Positions 56,042 through 64,000 of a DNA stretch of 64,000 nucleotides are shown piece after piece (position 1 is the first letter of the stretch; each line of letters starts with the position of its first letter). Both the position numbers and the translations under genes were made by a program. Location of the stretch: positions 190,154-254,153 of the forward strand of contig CACSIN010000026.1 of NCBI GenBank assembly GCA_902705835.1. Direction: 5' to 3'. The notes below the pieces were generated by a model. It did not search any database, was not told the origin of the DNA, and saw nothing but the letters and a program-made list of their open reading frames with translations. This DNA is from BD1-7 clade bacterium (GTDB taxonomy: Bacteria > Pseudomonadota > Gammaproteobacteria > Pseudomonadales > DT-91).

Positions 56042-57103
56042 ATGAAATCTACAAGTGGTGTCGTATCGGTAATCTCTCTGGCTACTTTGCTGGTCACCGG
56101 GTGCGGGGGCAACGAGCCTACCGACGAAAAGGGAATGATGCGTGATCGCAAATACGACTACCGCTTTATCGAAGAAACCTCTCGCATTAAAGTCCCTGAA
56201 AATCTGAGCTCAGAAGCACTGGTTGATTTGTACCCAGTGCCTGAACTAAGCCCTTACGCAGGTACTGATTTTGTTTACGACTTGCCGATGGCGCCTCAGG
56301 CTGTTGGCGCGAACCGGGCTGCTGTTTCGATTCAGCGCCTGGGCGCAAAAGAATGGGTTTTAACGGCATTCTCTCCGAGTCAGGTGTGGCCCCGGCTAAA
56401 AGAGTTTATTGCGCAGCAGGGGCTGAGTGTACTGTCTCAAAATGGCGCCAAAGGTATTATTCGAGCCTATCAAGGTGCGCATGTTTTTGAATTCGACCTT
56501 GATCAAGGGTTTCAACGCAATACCTCAGAATTGCAGGTAACCGCTGTGCCGGGTCCGGACGGCTTATCTGAAATAACATTTACCAAAGCACAGGAATATA
56601 CCCGTGCCGCGGCGCAGTATTTCGCTGACCTTGCTGATAAGCCAACCTATTCGTACGCAGCTCAAGGTATTAGTACGGATAAAAAGCTCGAAATACTCCA
56701 GGATCGCACCGGCCAGAAACAATTGATGCTCAGTATCGACCAGAAGCGTGGTCTTGCTGCGCTTCGTGATGCGCTGGCTTCTGCAGGTTACAAAATTGAT
56801 ATGATGAATGCGCAGTCGCCGGACTTGACGCTATTGGACGTAACTTATTATCCGGTAAAGCCGGAAAATGAGAAGCCAGGCTTCTGGGGTAAGTTATTTG
56901 GTGAGCCAGCGGATGGGTTTGATAAAAACGCACCGTATGCTGGCAATCAGTACTTGATCACAATGCGTTCTATCAAGGGTAAGCAAATCGTTAATGCTGA
57001 ATTACCTGCACCTAAAGAGGGCGAGGACACCGAACGTTCTCCGTTTGAGATGCGTAAGGAAATCAATTACGTTATCTTGCTGCTGCAAAAACACATGAGT
57101 TAA
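56042..57103 (+). CDS. bamC: Outer-membrane assembly lipoprotein BamC
   Basis: 353 aa. Signal peptide with lipobox LVTGC. Mature protein starts with the BamC-type segment RDRKYDYRFIEETSRIKVPE, predicted to lie along BamD, followed by two helix-grip domains (VQRLGAKEWVL-like start about 100; second from about 225). BAM complex accessory subunit in the periplasmic leaflet of the outer membrane. It forms a unit with dapA. Confidence 0.88.
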   Translation: MKSTSGVVSVISLATLLVTGCGGNEPTDEKGMMRDRKYDYRFIEETSRIKVPENLSSEALVDLYPVPELSPYAGTDFVYDLPMAPQAVGANRAAVSIQRLGAKEWVLTAFSPSQVWPRLKEFIAQQGLSVLSQNGAKGIIRAYQGAHVFEFDLDQGFQRNTSELQVTAVPGPDGLSEITFTKAQEYTRAAAQYFADLADKPTYSYAAQGISTDKKLEILQDRTGQKQLMLSIDQKRGLAALRDALASAGYKIDMMNAQSPDLTLLDVTYYPVKPENEKPGFWGKLFGEPADGFDKNAPYAGNQYLITMRSIKGKQIVNAELPAPKEGEDTERSPFEMRKEINYVILLLQKHMS

Positions 57104-57113
57104 GTTTGAAATT

Positions 57114-57139
57114 GGCCCTTTGTCTTCAGAAGGGCCTTT
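57114..57139 (+). terminator. Weak terminator-like hairpin after bamC
   Basis: GGCCCTT / AAGGGCC arms with a 9-nt loop and only TTT after. Partial termination at most. Confidence 0.45.
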
Positions 57140-57208
57140 AGTGCGCTATGTAGCACTTTGAGTGATCGGGAACCATGCCGTTGAGGTGTGGTTACCTTGA
57201 AAGCAAGT

Positions 57209-58027
57209 ATGACGTTCTATCCTGAATTGGTCGCCGTGAATCCTGAAATAGCTGATACCGAAAACCCGCATAAACTGCTTTTTTGTTGCCTAGGTAGTGG
57301 TAGTAAAGGTAATGCAACGTTAGTGAAATATGCAGATACTACCGTCATGATTGATTGTGGTTTCACCTACAAACATACGATCGCTCAACTTGAAGCATTT
57401 GATATTGATCCGCAATCGCTGGATGCAGTTCTCGTTACCCATGAGCACTCTGATCATATCAAGGGTGTTCGTACACTTTCCCGAAAATTAAATATACCTG
57501 TCTATCTGACTCACGGAACTGCGCGCTCTGATAAAATCAAAGGTGCGCCAGAGCTACAATATCTGGTGCCGGATGTTGCGTTACGAATCAAGGATATCGA
57601 AATCATCCCTGTTACCGTGCCGCATGATGCTCATGAGCCATGTCAGTTTTTATTAAGGGCTCAAGGCAGGCAGTTGGGTGTGGTGACCGATTTAGGCAGC
57701 ATTTCACGGCACGTTCAGCATATGTTTGACGGCTGTGATGCGCTGGTTTTGGAGGCAAATCATGACGTGCAGATGTTGCGTACTGGGCCGTATCCGCCGT
57801 CATTGAAGCGCCGTGTTGAAAGTGATTGGGGGCATTTAAGCAACGAGCAAGCTGTGGCCTTTTTGGATGCTTTACCAATCCTACCGAGCAGGTTGGTACT
57901 TGCGCATATCAGTGAAAAAAACAATTGTTTGAGCGTCGTTAAAAACACATTTCAGCGCTTTGAATCGCGCATTCCGACCGTTGTTTACGCGTGTCAGAAT
58001 AAGGGATTTGACTGGCTGGAAGTTTAA
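57209..58027 (+). CDS. MBL-fold metallo-hydrolase (YycJ/PA1012-like)
   Basis: 272 aa from ATG 57209; TTG 57197 and GTG 57188 in the same frame are alternatives and the choice is uncertain. FCCLGSGSKGNATLVKY starts the fold; VLVTHEHSDHIKG is the HxHxDH zinc motif; later VPHDAHEPCQF, VVTDLGSIS and LEANHD follow. Cytoplasmic hydrolase, probably nuclease-like; exact role unknown. It follows bamC as in pseudomonads, where purC comes next; here a carbonic anhydrase does. Confidence 0.82.
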   Translation: MTFYPELVAVNPEIADTENPHKLLFCCLGSGSKGNATLVKYADTTVMIDCGFTYKHTIAQLEAFDIDPQSLDAVLVTHEHSDHIKGVRTLSRKLNIPVYLTHGTARSDKIKGAPELQYLVPDVALRIKDIEIIPVTVPHDAHEPCQFLLRAQGRQLGVVTDLGSISRHVQHMFDGCDALVLEANHDVQMLRTGPYPPSLKRRVESDWGHLSNEQAVAFLDALPILPSRLVLAHISEKNNCLSVVKNTFQRFESRIPTVVYACQNKGFDWLEV

Positions 58028-58051
58028 CTTGATGAGTGGAGATGCAAGCGT

Positions 58052-58645
58052 ATGTTAAGTGATTTGATTAAATTCAATAAGCGCTGGTCCGAGTCGATCG
58101 CACGTCAGGATCCAACGTACTTTGAAACATTGAGTGAATCGCAGGCACCTGAATATTTGTGGATCGGCTGTTCCGATAGCCGCGTACCTGCAGAATCCAT
58201 TTTGGGTCTTAAGCCGGGTGAGTTGTTTGTGCATCGGAATGTCGCCAATCAAATTCAAGTTGATGACAACAACTCCATGTCGGTACTGCAATTCGCGGTG
58301 ACGGCCTTAAAGGTTAAACACATCATCGTATGTGGGCATTCGGGTTGCGGAGGTATAAACGCGTCCCTGAATCGGGCTGGTACTGATTATCTTGAAGGCT
58401 GGTTAAAGCCGATAGTGCAAATTGCTGATGAGAATCAGGCAGTGCTTGATACCATTGAAGACGAATCCGAGCGTGTGTTTGAATTAGCGCGCATGAATGT
58501 GCGCTATCAAATTAAGCTTCTCAAAAGTCACCCGATAGTCAATGAAGCGTGGGCAGCAGGAAGTGAGCTTAATCTCCACGGTTGGATGTTTGATATTTGT
58601 ACTGGCCAGTTGGAAGACCTTAAGGTTTCCTGTTCGGGGAATTAA
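58052..58645 (+). CDS. can: Beta-class carbonic anhydrase
   Basis: 197 aa. Zinc ligands Cys40, His96 and Cys99 (IGCSDSRVPAES, VCGHSGCGGI), with the Asp42-Arg44 dyad, and HRNVANQ. It hydrates CO2 to bicarbonate in the cytoplasm. It starts 24 bp after the MBL gene. Confidence 0.95.
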   Translation: MLSDLIKFNKRWSESIARQDPTYFETLSESQAPEYLWIGCSDSRVPAESILGLKPGELFVHRNVANQIQVDDNNSMSVLQFAVTALKVKHIIVCGHSGCGGINASLNRAGTDYLEGWLKPIVQIADENQAVLDTIEDESERVFELARMNVRYQIKLLKSHPIVNEAWAAGSELNLHGWMFDICTGQLEDLKVSCSGN

Positions 58646-58663
58646 TAACACCCCGTCAATGCA

Positions 58664-58707
58664 GTATCGCCGGCAGTCTTGGTCTATTAACCCGGCGCCG
58701 GCGATAC
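58664..58707. terminator. Long hairpin between can and the convergent 112-aa gene
   Basis: GTATCGCCGGC / GCCGGCGATAC, perfect 11-bp arms with a 22-nt loop. Weak T content after it; likely a terminator or 3'-protecting stem. Confidence 0.5.
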
Positions 58708-58728
58708 GGTTTCTCATCGGTCACTGAT

Positions 58729-59067
58729 TTATTCGCTCGTATCCGATTCGGTTGTGTGAGTAAGCCCAGCTTCGATGTCGTCTAGTAGTGTGTCGATGCG
58801 TTTGTCAGTTTCGTCATCTGTTTCTTTTTCTGGATCATTTTTAAACTCGCCCAGTTTAGGTAGACGTTTCTCATCCAGTGTTACTTCCGTGACCCGGATG
58901 CGCAGGTCGGTGTTTTTTGCATTGGTTTCGATCAGTGTATTCAGGGCTTCGTCGTAGTGCTTTTCGCAATAAGTCTGTTTACTTTCTCCCGCGCTAACCC
59001 ATTCACTCTTGTTCTTGTGGAGGAGTTCATTGTTCTGGTTGCGGAGTACGTAAGCAATGGTGGTCAT
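58729..59067 (-). CDS. Conserved-looking 112-aa hypothetical protein
   Basis: ATG 59067, AAGG about 8 bp upstream. N-terminal half compact (TIAYVLRNQNNELLHKNKSE, CEKHYDEALNTLIETN), C-terminal ~40 residues highly acidic with many Thr (DDETDKRIDTLLDDIEAGL). No TM or signal. Not recognised. Confidence 0.6.
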   Translation of the reverse strand: MTTIAYVLRNQNNELLHKNKSEWVSAGESKQTYCEKHYDEALNTLIETNAKNTDLRIRVTEVTLDEKRLPKLGEFKNDPEKETDDETDKRIDTLLDDIEAGLTHTTESDTSE

Positions 59068-59105
59068 GTCGTGCGGCCTTTAAATTCTCGGTTTCTCTGC
59101 AAGCT

Positions 59106-59131
59106 TGTTGTCGGCCGCATAGCCGGCAACA
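59106..59131. repeat. GC-rich hairpin in the gap before the PilZ gene
   Basis: TGTTGTCGGC-CGCATA-GCCGGCAACA, 10 bp with one G-T pair, no T-tract. It shares the CCGGC core with the 58664 hairpin; a REP-like element is possible but unproven. Confidence 0.35.
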
Positions 59132-59279
59132 TAGCGTCTTATCACGTAAGGGGTAAGGCATTGTATTAACAATAGTTTATTGTATCTAGGCGAGGCTCAA
59201 GCTCTGTTGTACAAAGCGGGTTATTTGGTGTAGCCTCGAATGAATATTTTGTGACGCGATATTTTAGCAGGATTGCACT

Positions 59280-59549
59280 TTGAATCACGATAATCGACTG
59301 CACAGGCGTTCCGGACTGGCCGCCAATGTGATTTTACGCCATCCAGGTTTTGGTGAGTTAAACCTGAAGGCGCATGATATTTCTGACGGTGGTATTTCCG
59401 TAAAGCTTGGGAATCATATTGCACCTCCGGTAGGCACGCTCGTTGATGTCATTATCAAGAGCCATACCGGCCCGATCAATGCTGAACCCGTGAAAATGGA
59501 AGTTCGACATGCGAGTCACGGAATTATCGGCCTTAAATTCCTCAAGTAA
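59280..59549 (+). CDS. PilZ-domain protein (c-di-GMP receptor)
   Basis: 89 aa, single PilZ domain. RxxxR is Arg6-Arg10 in NRLHRR, and HDISDGGIS gives the D/NxSxxG motif, the two c-di-GMP-binding elements. The start is TTG 59280 with AGGA 7-8 bp upstream; no ATG is available at the N-terminus. Probably an adaptor for motility or surface polysaccharide control. Confidence 0.8.
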   Translation: MNHDNRLHRRSGLAANVILRHPGFGELNLKAHDISDGGISVKLGNHIAPPVGTLVDVIIKSHTGPINAEPVKMEVRHASHGIIGLKFLK

Positions 59550-59633
59550 TCATACGAACGTGCATGGTTACCTAGTTTTTTTACTAAATTGCCTTCACGG
59601 TCATGAATTCGCTACAAGTTGCCTGAAAATCAC

Positions 59634-60419
59634 ATGCAATCACTTGCTTGGGTCGCCCCCTTTGAAATAGTTGACGATGATCTACTCGCTGATATCGAAC
59701 AGCTGTCGCTGCCGCGTGTTGTCGATCAAAAAGATGCATTATTGAAGGGCTATACCTACGTTCTTTCGCAACATGATCATTTGTTGCATGTCGTGCCTGC
59801 TGATAAAAAGTTGGGTGGGCCGGTTAACTGCAATTTTGATTCAGGTGCGGCCTCATTTCGGCGCAAAAATGCCGGTATCAAACAGGAAATTGCCAGAGCC
59901 TGTGGTTTAAAAAAGGACATTCGTCCGTCGATACTCGATGCCACTACGGGGTTGGGTGGTGATGCATTTGTTCTGGCGTCACTCGGGTCTCATGTGACCA
60001 TGATTGAGCAGAATCCGGTGGTACATCTTCTGCTTAAATCCGGCCTTCGGGCGGGGTCAGTTAGTGAAGATGGCGCGCTATCCTCAATTATTTCTGAAAA
60101 AATGCGGCTGGCTGCCTGTCAGTCATCGCTCGATTTTTTTGCCGAGCTGCACGCTGAATCCTTCGATGTGGTTTATCTCGACCCGATGTTCCCCGATCGA
60201 CGTAAGTCTGCGAAGGTGAAGAAGGGAATGCAGTATTTTCATGATATTGTGGGTATTGATTCTGCACAAGAGCCAGAGCTGCTTGCGAAGGCCTTGCTTA
60301 TTGCAGGTAAGCGAGTCGTGGTGAAGCGGCCCAAACAAGCGCCTTATCTTGCTGATCAAAAACCGAGTCTTGAGATGTCGTCGAAAACCATTCGGTATGA
60401 CGTCTATCTGACGAACTAG
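59634..60419 (+). CDS. rsmJ: 16S rRNA (guanine-1516 N2)-methyltransferase
   Basis: 261 aa from ATG 59634; an in-frame TTG at 59619 is possible. SAM motif ILDATTGLGGDAFVLASLG, catalytic motif LDPMFPDRRKSAKVKKGMQY, then VVVKRPKQAPYL are RsmJ (YhiQ) hallmarks. Length fits the family. Confidence 0.93.
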   Translation: MQSLAWVAPFEIVDDDLLADIEQLSLPRVVDQKDALLKGYTYVLSQHDHLLHVVPADKKLGGPVNCNFDSGAASFRRKNAGIKQEIARACGLKKDIRPSILDATTGLGGDAFVLASLGSHVTMIEQNPVVHLLLKSGLRAGSVSEDGALSSIISEKMRLAACQSSLDFFAELHAESFDVVYLDPMFPDRRKSAKVKKGMQYFHDIVGIDSAQEPELLAKALLIAGKRVVVKRPKQAPYLADQKPSLEMSSKTIRYDVYLTN

Positions 60420-60484
60420 CAGTTTAGTTGGGATGCTCAATCATGCTGATCCACTTCGTGGATTCAGCTGAAAAATGAATTAGA

Positions 60485-62260
60485 TTATCGACTTTCAATC
60501 AGGCAATTACCAAGTACAAGTAAATCAATATTGGTATTCAGAAAGCAGTGGTAGGCATCGTCAGGTGAGTTAACAATGGGCTCGCCGCGGACATTGAAAC
60601 TGGTGTTGATCAATATTGGGCAGCCGGTGAGTGATTTAAACACTTTTATCAATTGATAGAATTTTGGATTGTAATTGCCATCTACGGTTTGTACGCGTGC
60701 TGAGTAGTCAACATGAGTGACTGCTGGGATGTCTGAGCGAATTTGAGAAAGTCGTAATAATAGAGAATCTTTAGATTCATTTTTGATGATTTTTTGTTTT
60801 TTTTGGTGTACAGGTTTTACAAACTGCATATAGGGTGCAGGTGAATCGACTGAAAACCACTCGTGCGCTTCTTCCGCTAATACCGCTGGGGCGAAAGGTC
60901 TAAATGATTCCCTGAATTTTACTTTGAGATTTAATTGTTGCTGCATGTCCTCTGATTGTGGGTTGGCAAGTATCGATCGATTGCCAAGCGCTCTTGGTCC
61001 AAACTCAGAGCGCCCCTGAAACCATCCGACGACTTTGTTTTCTGCGAGTGCGAGTGCAACATAATTGAGTAGGTCTTCCTCATTAGCTTCTTTGAATGAG
61101 GCGTTATTCCTTTTAAGGCAAGCGATGATTTCTGTTTGGGAGTAATCGGGCCCAAGATAGCTACCCTGCATAGAGTCTTTCGTATCGCATTTGGGTTGGC
61201 CAAATTCGTCATGCCAAAGCGCGAGGGCTGCACCTAGCGCTCCGCCAGCATCTCCAGCGGCTGGTTGAACCCAAATATTGTCGAAAATATTCGCAGCTTG
61301 TAATTTTCCATTCGCGACGCAATTTAGAGCGACGCCACCAGCTAGGCAAAGGTTTCCGATCTTGTATTCGTCGGCGATTGATTGGCCTATTTTTAAAACG
61401 ACTTCTTCGAGTACGTGCTGAATCGATGAGGCGATATCCATATGAAACTGTTCTAAGGAATCCTGCTCTCTCCTTGCTGGGCGACCGAACAAGCGCTCGA
61501 ATCGACGGTTGACCATTTTTAGCCCAGTCATATAGTCGAAATAGTAGAGGTTTAAGCGAAAGGAGCCGTCTGGTTTAATGTCGACTAGGTGTTGTTTTAT
61601 TTCGTCTGTAAAAATAGGTTTGCCGTAAGGGGCTAATCCCATTAATTTGTATTCGCCAGAGTTAACCTTAAATCCCGTGTAATAGGTGAATGCGGAATAT
61701 AGGAGGCCCATTGAATGGGGGAATCTGATTTCCTTGACGCGTTCAATTTTGTTGTCTTTACCTATGCTGACAGTTGTTGTTGCCCATTCTCCGACACCGT
61801 CCATCGTCAAAATGACAGCCTCTTTGTAGCCTGAAGGATAAAATGCGCTTGCCGCGTGGCTAGTATGATGGTCTGAGAAATATAGCTTTTCAACGATTGA
61901 TCGTTCTGCTCCGATTGATACTAAATCGCTGACGATAGTTCGTTTTAGGAACAATTTTTCCTTTAACCATATAGGCATTGATTTTGAAAATGAACGAAAG
62001 CCCTTTGGCGCTGTGGTCACGTAGGTTTCGATAAGACGTTCAAATTTTAGGAATGGCTTGTCATAGAAGACAATGGCATCGATATCCGATAGGGTGCAGC
62101 TGGCTCGCTTTAGGCAGAATAATATTGCATTTTTCGGAAACTCGGAATCATTTTTAACGCGGCTGAAACGTTCTTCTTGTGCTGCGGCGATAATCACACC
62201 TTGGTCGATAATCGCTGCAGCGCTGTCATGATAGAACGCCGAAACACCGAGGATTTTCAT
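60485..62260 (-). CDS. NodU/CmcH-family carbamoyltransferase
   Basis: 591 aa. N-terminal Kae1-like domain with GVSAFYHDSAAAIIDQG, the histidine motif DHHTSHAASAFYPSG and TMDGVGEWATT; CLAGGVALNCVANGKL; the C-terminal carbamoyl-transfer domain with GRSEFGPRALGNRSILANP and INTSFNVRGEPIVNSPDD. It moves a carbamoyl group from carbamoyl phosphate to a hydroxyl, often on a sugar or polysaccharide. It is the last gene of a leftward trio with a DUF5989 gene 4 bp upstream. Confidence 0.93.
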   Translation of the reverse strand: MKILGVSAFYHDSAAAIIDQGVIIAAAQEERFSRVKNDSEFPKNAILFCLKRASCTLSDIDAIVFYDKPFLKFERLIETYVTTAPKGFRSFSKSMPIWLKEKLFLKRTIVSDLVSIGAERSIVEKLYFSDHHTSHAASAFYPSGYKEAVILTMDGVGEWATTTVSIGKDNKIERVKEIRFPHSMGLLYSAFTYYTGFKVNSGEYKLMGLAPYGKPIFTDEIKQHLVDIKPDGSFRLNLYYFDYMTGLKMVNRRFERLFGRPARREQDSLEQFHMDIASSIQHVLEEVVLKIGQSIADEYKIGNLCLAGGVALNCVANGKLQAANIFDNIWVQPAAGDAGGALGAALALWHDEFGQPKCDTKDSMQGSYLGPDYSQTEIIACLKRNNASFKEANEEDLLNYVALALAENKVVGWFQGRSEFGPRALGNRSILANPQSEDMQQQLNLKVKFRESFRPFAPAVLAEEAHEWFSVDSPAPYMQFVKPVHQKKQKIIKNESKDSLLLRLSQIRSDIPAVTHVDYSARVQTVDGNYNPKFYQLIKVFKSLTGCPILINTSFNVRGEPIVNSPDDAYHCFLNTNIDLLVLGNCLIESR

Positions 62261-62264
62261 CGGT

Positions 62265-62414
62265 TCAGAATAACGTATAAATAAAGGGTGCGACTACAGA
62301 CCCTTGCGCGGCCACTAAAAGTGATCCGACGAGTATTAGCACGAGAAATACGGGCGCGAGCCAATATTTTTTTCGTGCCTTCATAAACTGAAAAAATTCA
62401 GATAGAAAATTCAT
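62265..62414 (-). CDS. 49-aa DUF5989-like membrane peptide
   Basis: Read directly on the minus strand: ATG 62414 to TGA 62265. It starts MNFLSEFFQFMKARKKYWLA, then one hydrophobic helix and the end VVAPFIYTLF. This is the DUF5989 pattern, regularly found between SxtJ-like proteins and carbamoyltransferases. It lies 7 bp after the SxtJ-like gene and 4 bp before the carbamoyltransferase. Confidence 0.82.
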   Translation of the reverse strand: MNFLSEFFQFMKARKKYWLAPVFLVLILVGSLLVAAQGSVVAPFIYTLF

Positions 62415-62421
62415 AGGTGCT

Positions 62422-62829
62422 TTAGAACTGGTCTTTCATTGAAGATTGTGATTTTTCAGGTGTTTCCCAATACGAATCTACTTTATGATTCAGTCTTAGA
62501 GACATAGGGTTTTTGGTAGTTACTTTTCGTAATAATCCCACAGGTGTAATTACTCCCGCATAAATGATGGTAAGTATTATTGGTGAAAAAAATGTATGTA
62601 AACAGTCACCAAAACGAATCCATAATCGTGTTATGGGCATCAACCAGCGGGGATTTAGTCGTGTTACCGAGAGCATGCAGATGAAAGCAGCCAGTGTGCA
62701 TGCTGCAATGATGTTCTTATCTGCACTAAATAAAAACACAGATGCGACAAGAAGTATAGTAGACGTTAGGAGGCCAAATTTTGAGGCCTGGTTTAATCGT
62801 TCTTTTTTCGACATTGATATGAGCGGCAT
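62422..62829 (-). CDS. SxtJ-like small membrane protein
   Basis: 135 aa; ATG 62829 or the internal ATG 62814 (MSKKERLNQ). Basic start, TM pair about 20-55, a conserved RLWIRFGDCLHTFFSPIILT segment with a further TM, then a polar tail ending in DSYWETPEK. Matches the SxtJ-type pattern seen in carbamoyltransferase clusters. First gene of the leftward trio. Confidence 0.75.
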   Translation of the reverse strand: MPLISMSKKERLNQASKFGLLTSTILLVASVFLFSADKNIIAACTLAAFICMLSVTRLNPRWLMPITRLWIRFGDCLHTFFSPIILTIIYAGVITPVGLLRKVTTKNPMSLRLNHKVDSYWETPEKSQSSMKDQF

Positions 62830-62966
62830 CCCGTGTTTACTGTTTCCTTAGTGTTCGTGGCATACTAGTGCTTTTGTATTTGGTGAGGCAAATAGTATTT
62901 TATATTACGCTACACGTTTGCGTTTTTATGTTGGGTTAAAAGTTCTTGAAATATGGGGTGTTTAGG

Positions 62967-64000
62967 ATGATCCGTACAGTATCATTAGATTCGTCGTTAG
63001 TAAAATATGTGTCGATTCTTTTAATCAATGTATTTTTCTTGCTGGCACTTATAGGCATTGTTGATTTATGCATCGGTTTCTTGAATCCTAATGGTGAGAG
63101 TACGATATCGAAAACACGTGAGTACATTCGATTACGTGCTTTTAAGCCAAATACAAGTGTCCCGATTCACATGTCGAAGATGTCAAAGACTCCGGATAAC
63201 TTTATTTTTAAGGAGGAGATATATACGCGTCTTGAAGTTGATAGTAATGGATTTATCAGCCCTTCGTTTGTTCATGATAACCCAGATGTTACCATAGCGT
63301 TTCTCGGTGGTTCTACGACTGAGTGTGCAGTTGTTGACGTTCACAAACGGTTTCCATATGCGGTGGGAAAAATCCTAGAGGCAGAGGATAGCGAGCTAGC
63401 GATAAACGCATTGAACCACGGTATCTCGGGAAATAACTCGATGCATTCGTTCAATGCACTGGTTAATAAGGTGATGAGATTTGAGCCTGATATAGTGATA
63501 TTAATGCATAATTTTAATGACTTGACGCATCTCGTTCACTATGGGAATTTTTGGAACGCGTCAGGAAGTCATTCTTTGATCGTCGGGCGCCCTGATCCAA
63601 TGTCTAGTGAATGGCTTATTCGAGTTGTTAAAGATTTCGTCAAAAGCATGTTTCCAAATATCGTCAGTGTTCTCAATTCGCAGCGATTGGATGATTTCTA
63701 TGATGTGCGTGAGGCCGAGCCACCAAAATTGGATGTCAATACTAGAGAGGATATATTGGCGTCTTTCTCCAAAAGTTTGTTGGCCTTCATTGCTGTTTCT
63801 CGAGCGCAGGATGTACGTCCAGTGTTGATGACTCAGGCAAGCCGATTCAGTGACGCAACGTTAACACCTGAATTTGTGCGTGCATTGGAAATACACTTGA
63901 AGGCCAAATTTAGCGACTATCACGCGTTATATATGGAAATGAACGAGGTAATACGTAGCGTTGCTCGTCAGGAAGGAGTGACTCTGATTGATTTAGCGAC
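62967..64000 (+). CDS. SGNH/GDSL-like hydrolase with N-terminal membrane anchor (partial)
   Basis: Read directly; it runs off the window after 344 complete codons. ATG 62967 has GGGGTG 6 bp upstream. N-terminal TM about 16-38 (VSILLINVFFLLALIGIV). FLGGSTTECAVVD holds the block-I serine; GISGNNSMHSF is like block III; LIDLA near the edge begins the last conserved region. Such proteins sit beside DUF5989/SxtJ/carbamoyltransferase genes in surface-polysaccharide loci and probably act as acyl-esterases. It is divergent from the SxtJ-like gene over a 137-bp promoter region. Confidence 0.78.
   Translation, partial: MIRTVSLDSSLVKYVSILLINVFFLLALIGIVDLCIGFLNPNGESTISKTREYIRLRAFKPNTSVPIHMSKMSKTPDNFIFKEEIYTRLEVDSNGFISPSFVHDNPDVTIAFLGGSTTECAVVDVHKRFPYAVGKILEAEDSELAINALNHGISGNNSMHSFNALVNKVMRFEPDIVILMHNFNDLTHLVHYGNFWNASGSHSLIVGRPDPMSSEWLIRVVKDFVKSMFPNIVSVLNSQRLDDFYDVREAEPPKLDVNTREDILASFSKSLLAFIAVSRAQDVRPVLMTQASRFSDATLTPEFVRALEIHLKAKFSDYHALYMEMNEVIRSVARQEGVTLIDLA

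Noticed and set aside
1-64000. tRNA, rRNA, insertion sequences, CRISPR arrays, cobalamin or other riboswitches
   Set aside because: Looked for on both strands by eye; no cloverleaf, rRNA core, intact transposase, repeat-spacer array or riboswitch consensus was recognised.

Overview
The window reads as chromosomal DNA from a free-living, probably marine gammaproteobacterium in the broad Pseudomonas / Cellvibrionales / Oceanospirillales neighbourhood. The indicators are PdxB, EpmC (EF-P hydroxylase), RsmJ, a YheU/UPF0270 protein, a PA1571-like small protein, a GcvR-like double-ACT protein, and the order dapA-bamC-MBL hydrolase known from Pseudomonas. This assignment is inference from gene content; no rRNA or tRNA gene was seen.

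Layout. 0-2.3 kb: the tail of a biotin/lipoyl-domain protein, then a leftward pair of an FHA/winged-helix protein and a membrane-anchored Ser/Thr kinase. 2.7-6.1 kb: ackA-pta. 6.2-11.3 kb: a rightward surface-glycan operon (heptosyltransferase, two paralogous family-2-like glycosyltransferases, a Caps_synth/KpsS-like protein and a sialyltransferase-like GT-B protein). 11.3-24.2 kb: housekeeping genes (crotonase, VOC protein, GcvR-like, exported methyltransferase-like protein, yheU, tusA, epmC, pdxB, NAD-kinase-like, RlmK-like, an IpdC-like flavoprotein, ugd, and a 37-aa membrane peptide).

24.3-49.6 kb looks like an accessory island. It holds a leftward lipoprotein-LuxR-LuxR-TetR block, 1.2 kb of decayed sequence, a cassette of two Rieske oxygenases and an RND/MMPL exporter, a 2014-aa lipoprotein with about 12 Ig-like repeats and a kelch-like C-terminus, a frameshifted gene, a lipoprotein heparinase/alginate-lyase-like enzyme, a two-gene operon of unknown function, a membrane-bound AraC regulator and a second LuxR-LuxR pair. 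A previously unlabelled ~16-bp motif (consensus CCCTAAWHYGTACTAT) recurs in the intergenic regions of this island. It lies 58-90 bp before the start codons of the giant lipoprotein, the lyase and the 513-aa gene, and in weaker or inverted form elsewhere. I propose that it marks a single regulon. Together with the duplicated LuxR pairs at the two ends, it is the best candidate here for an undescribed system.

49.7-64 kb returns to core genes: metH, a DUF3391/HD-GYP protein with lost metal ligands, dapA, bamC, an MBL hydrolase, a beta-carbonic anhydrase, a PilZ protein and rsmJ. It ends in an exopolysaccharide-type cluster of carbamoyltransferase, DUF5989, SxtJ-like protein and a divergent SGNH hydrolase cut by the window edge. 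The last gene, the 49-aa DUF5989 gene and the 37-aa gene were read directly from the sequence.
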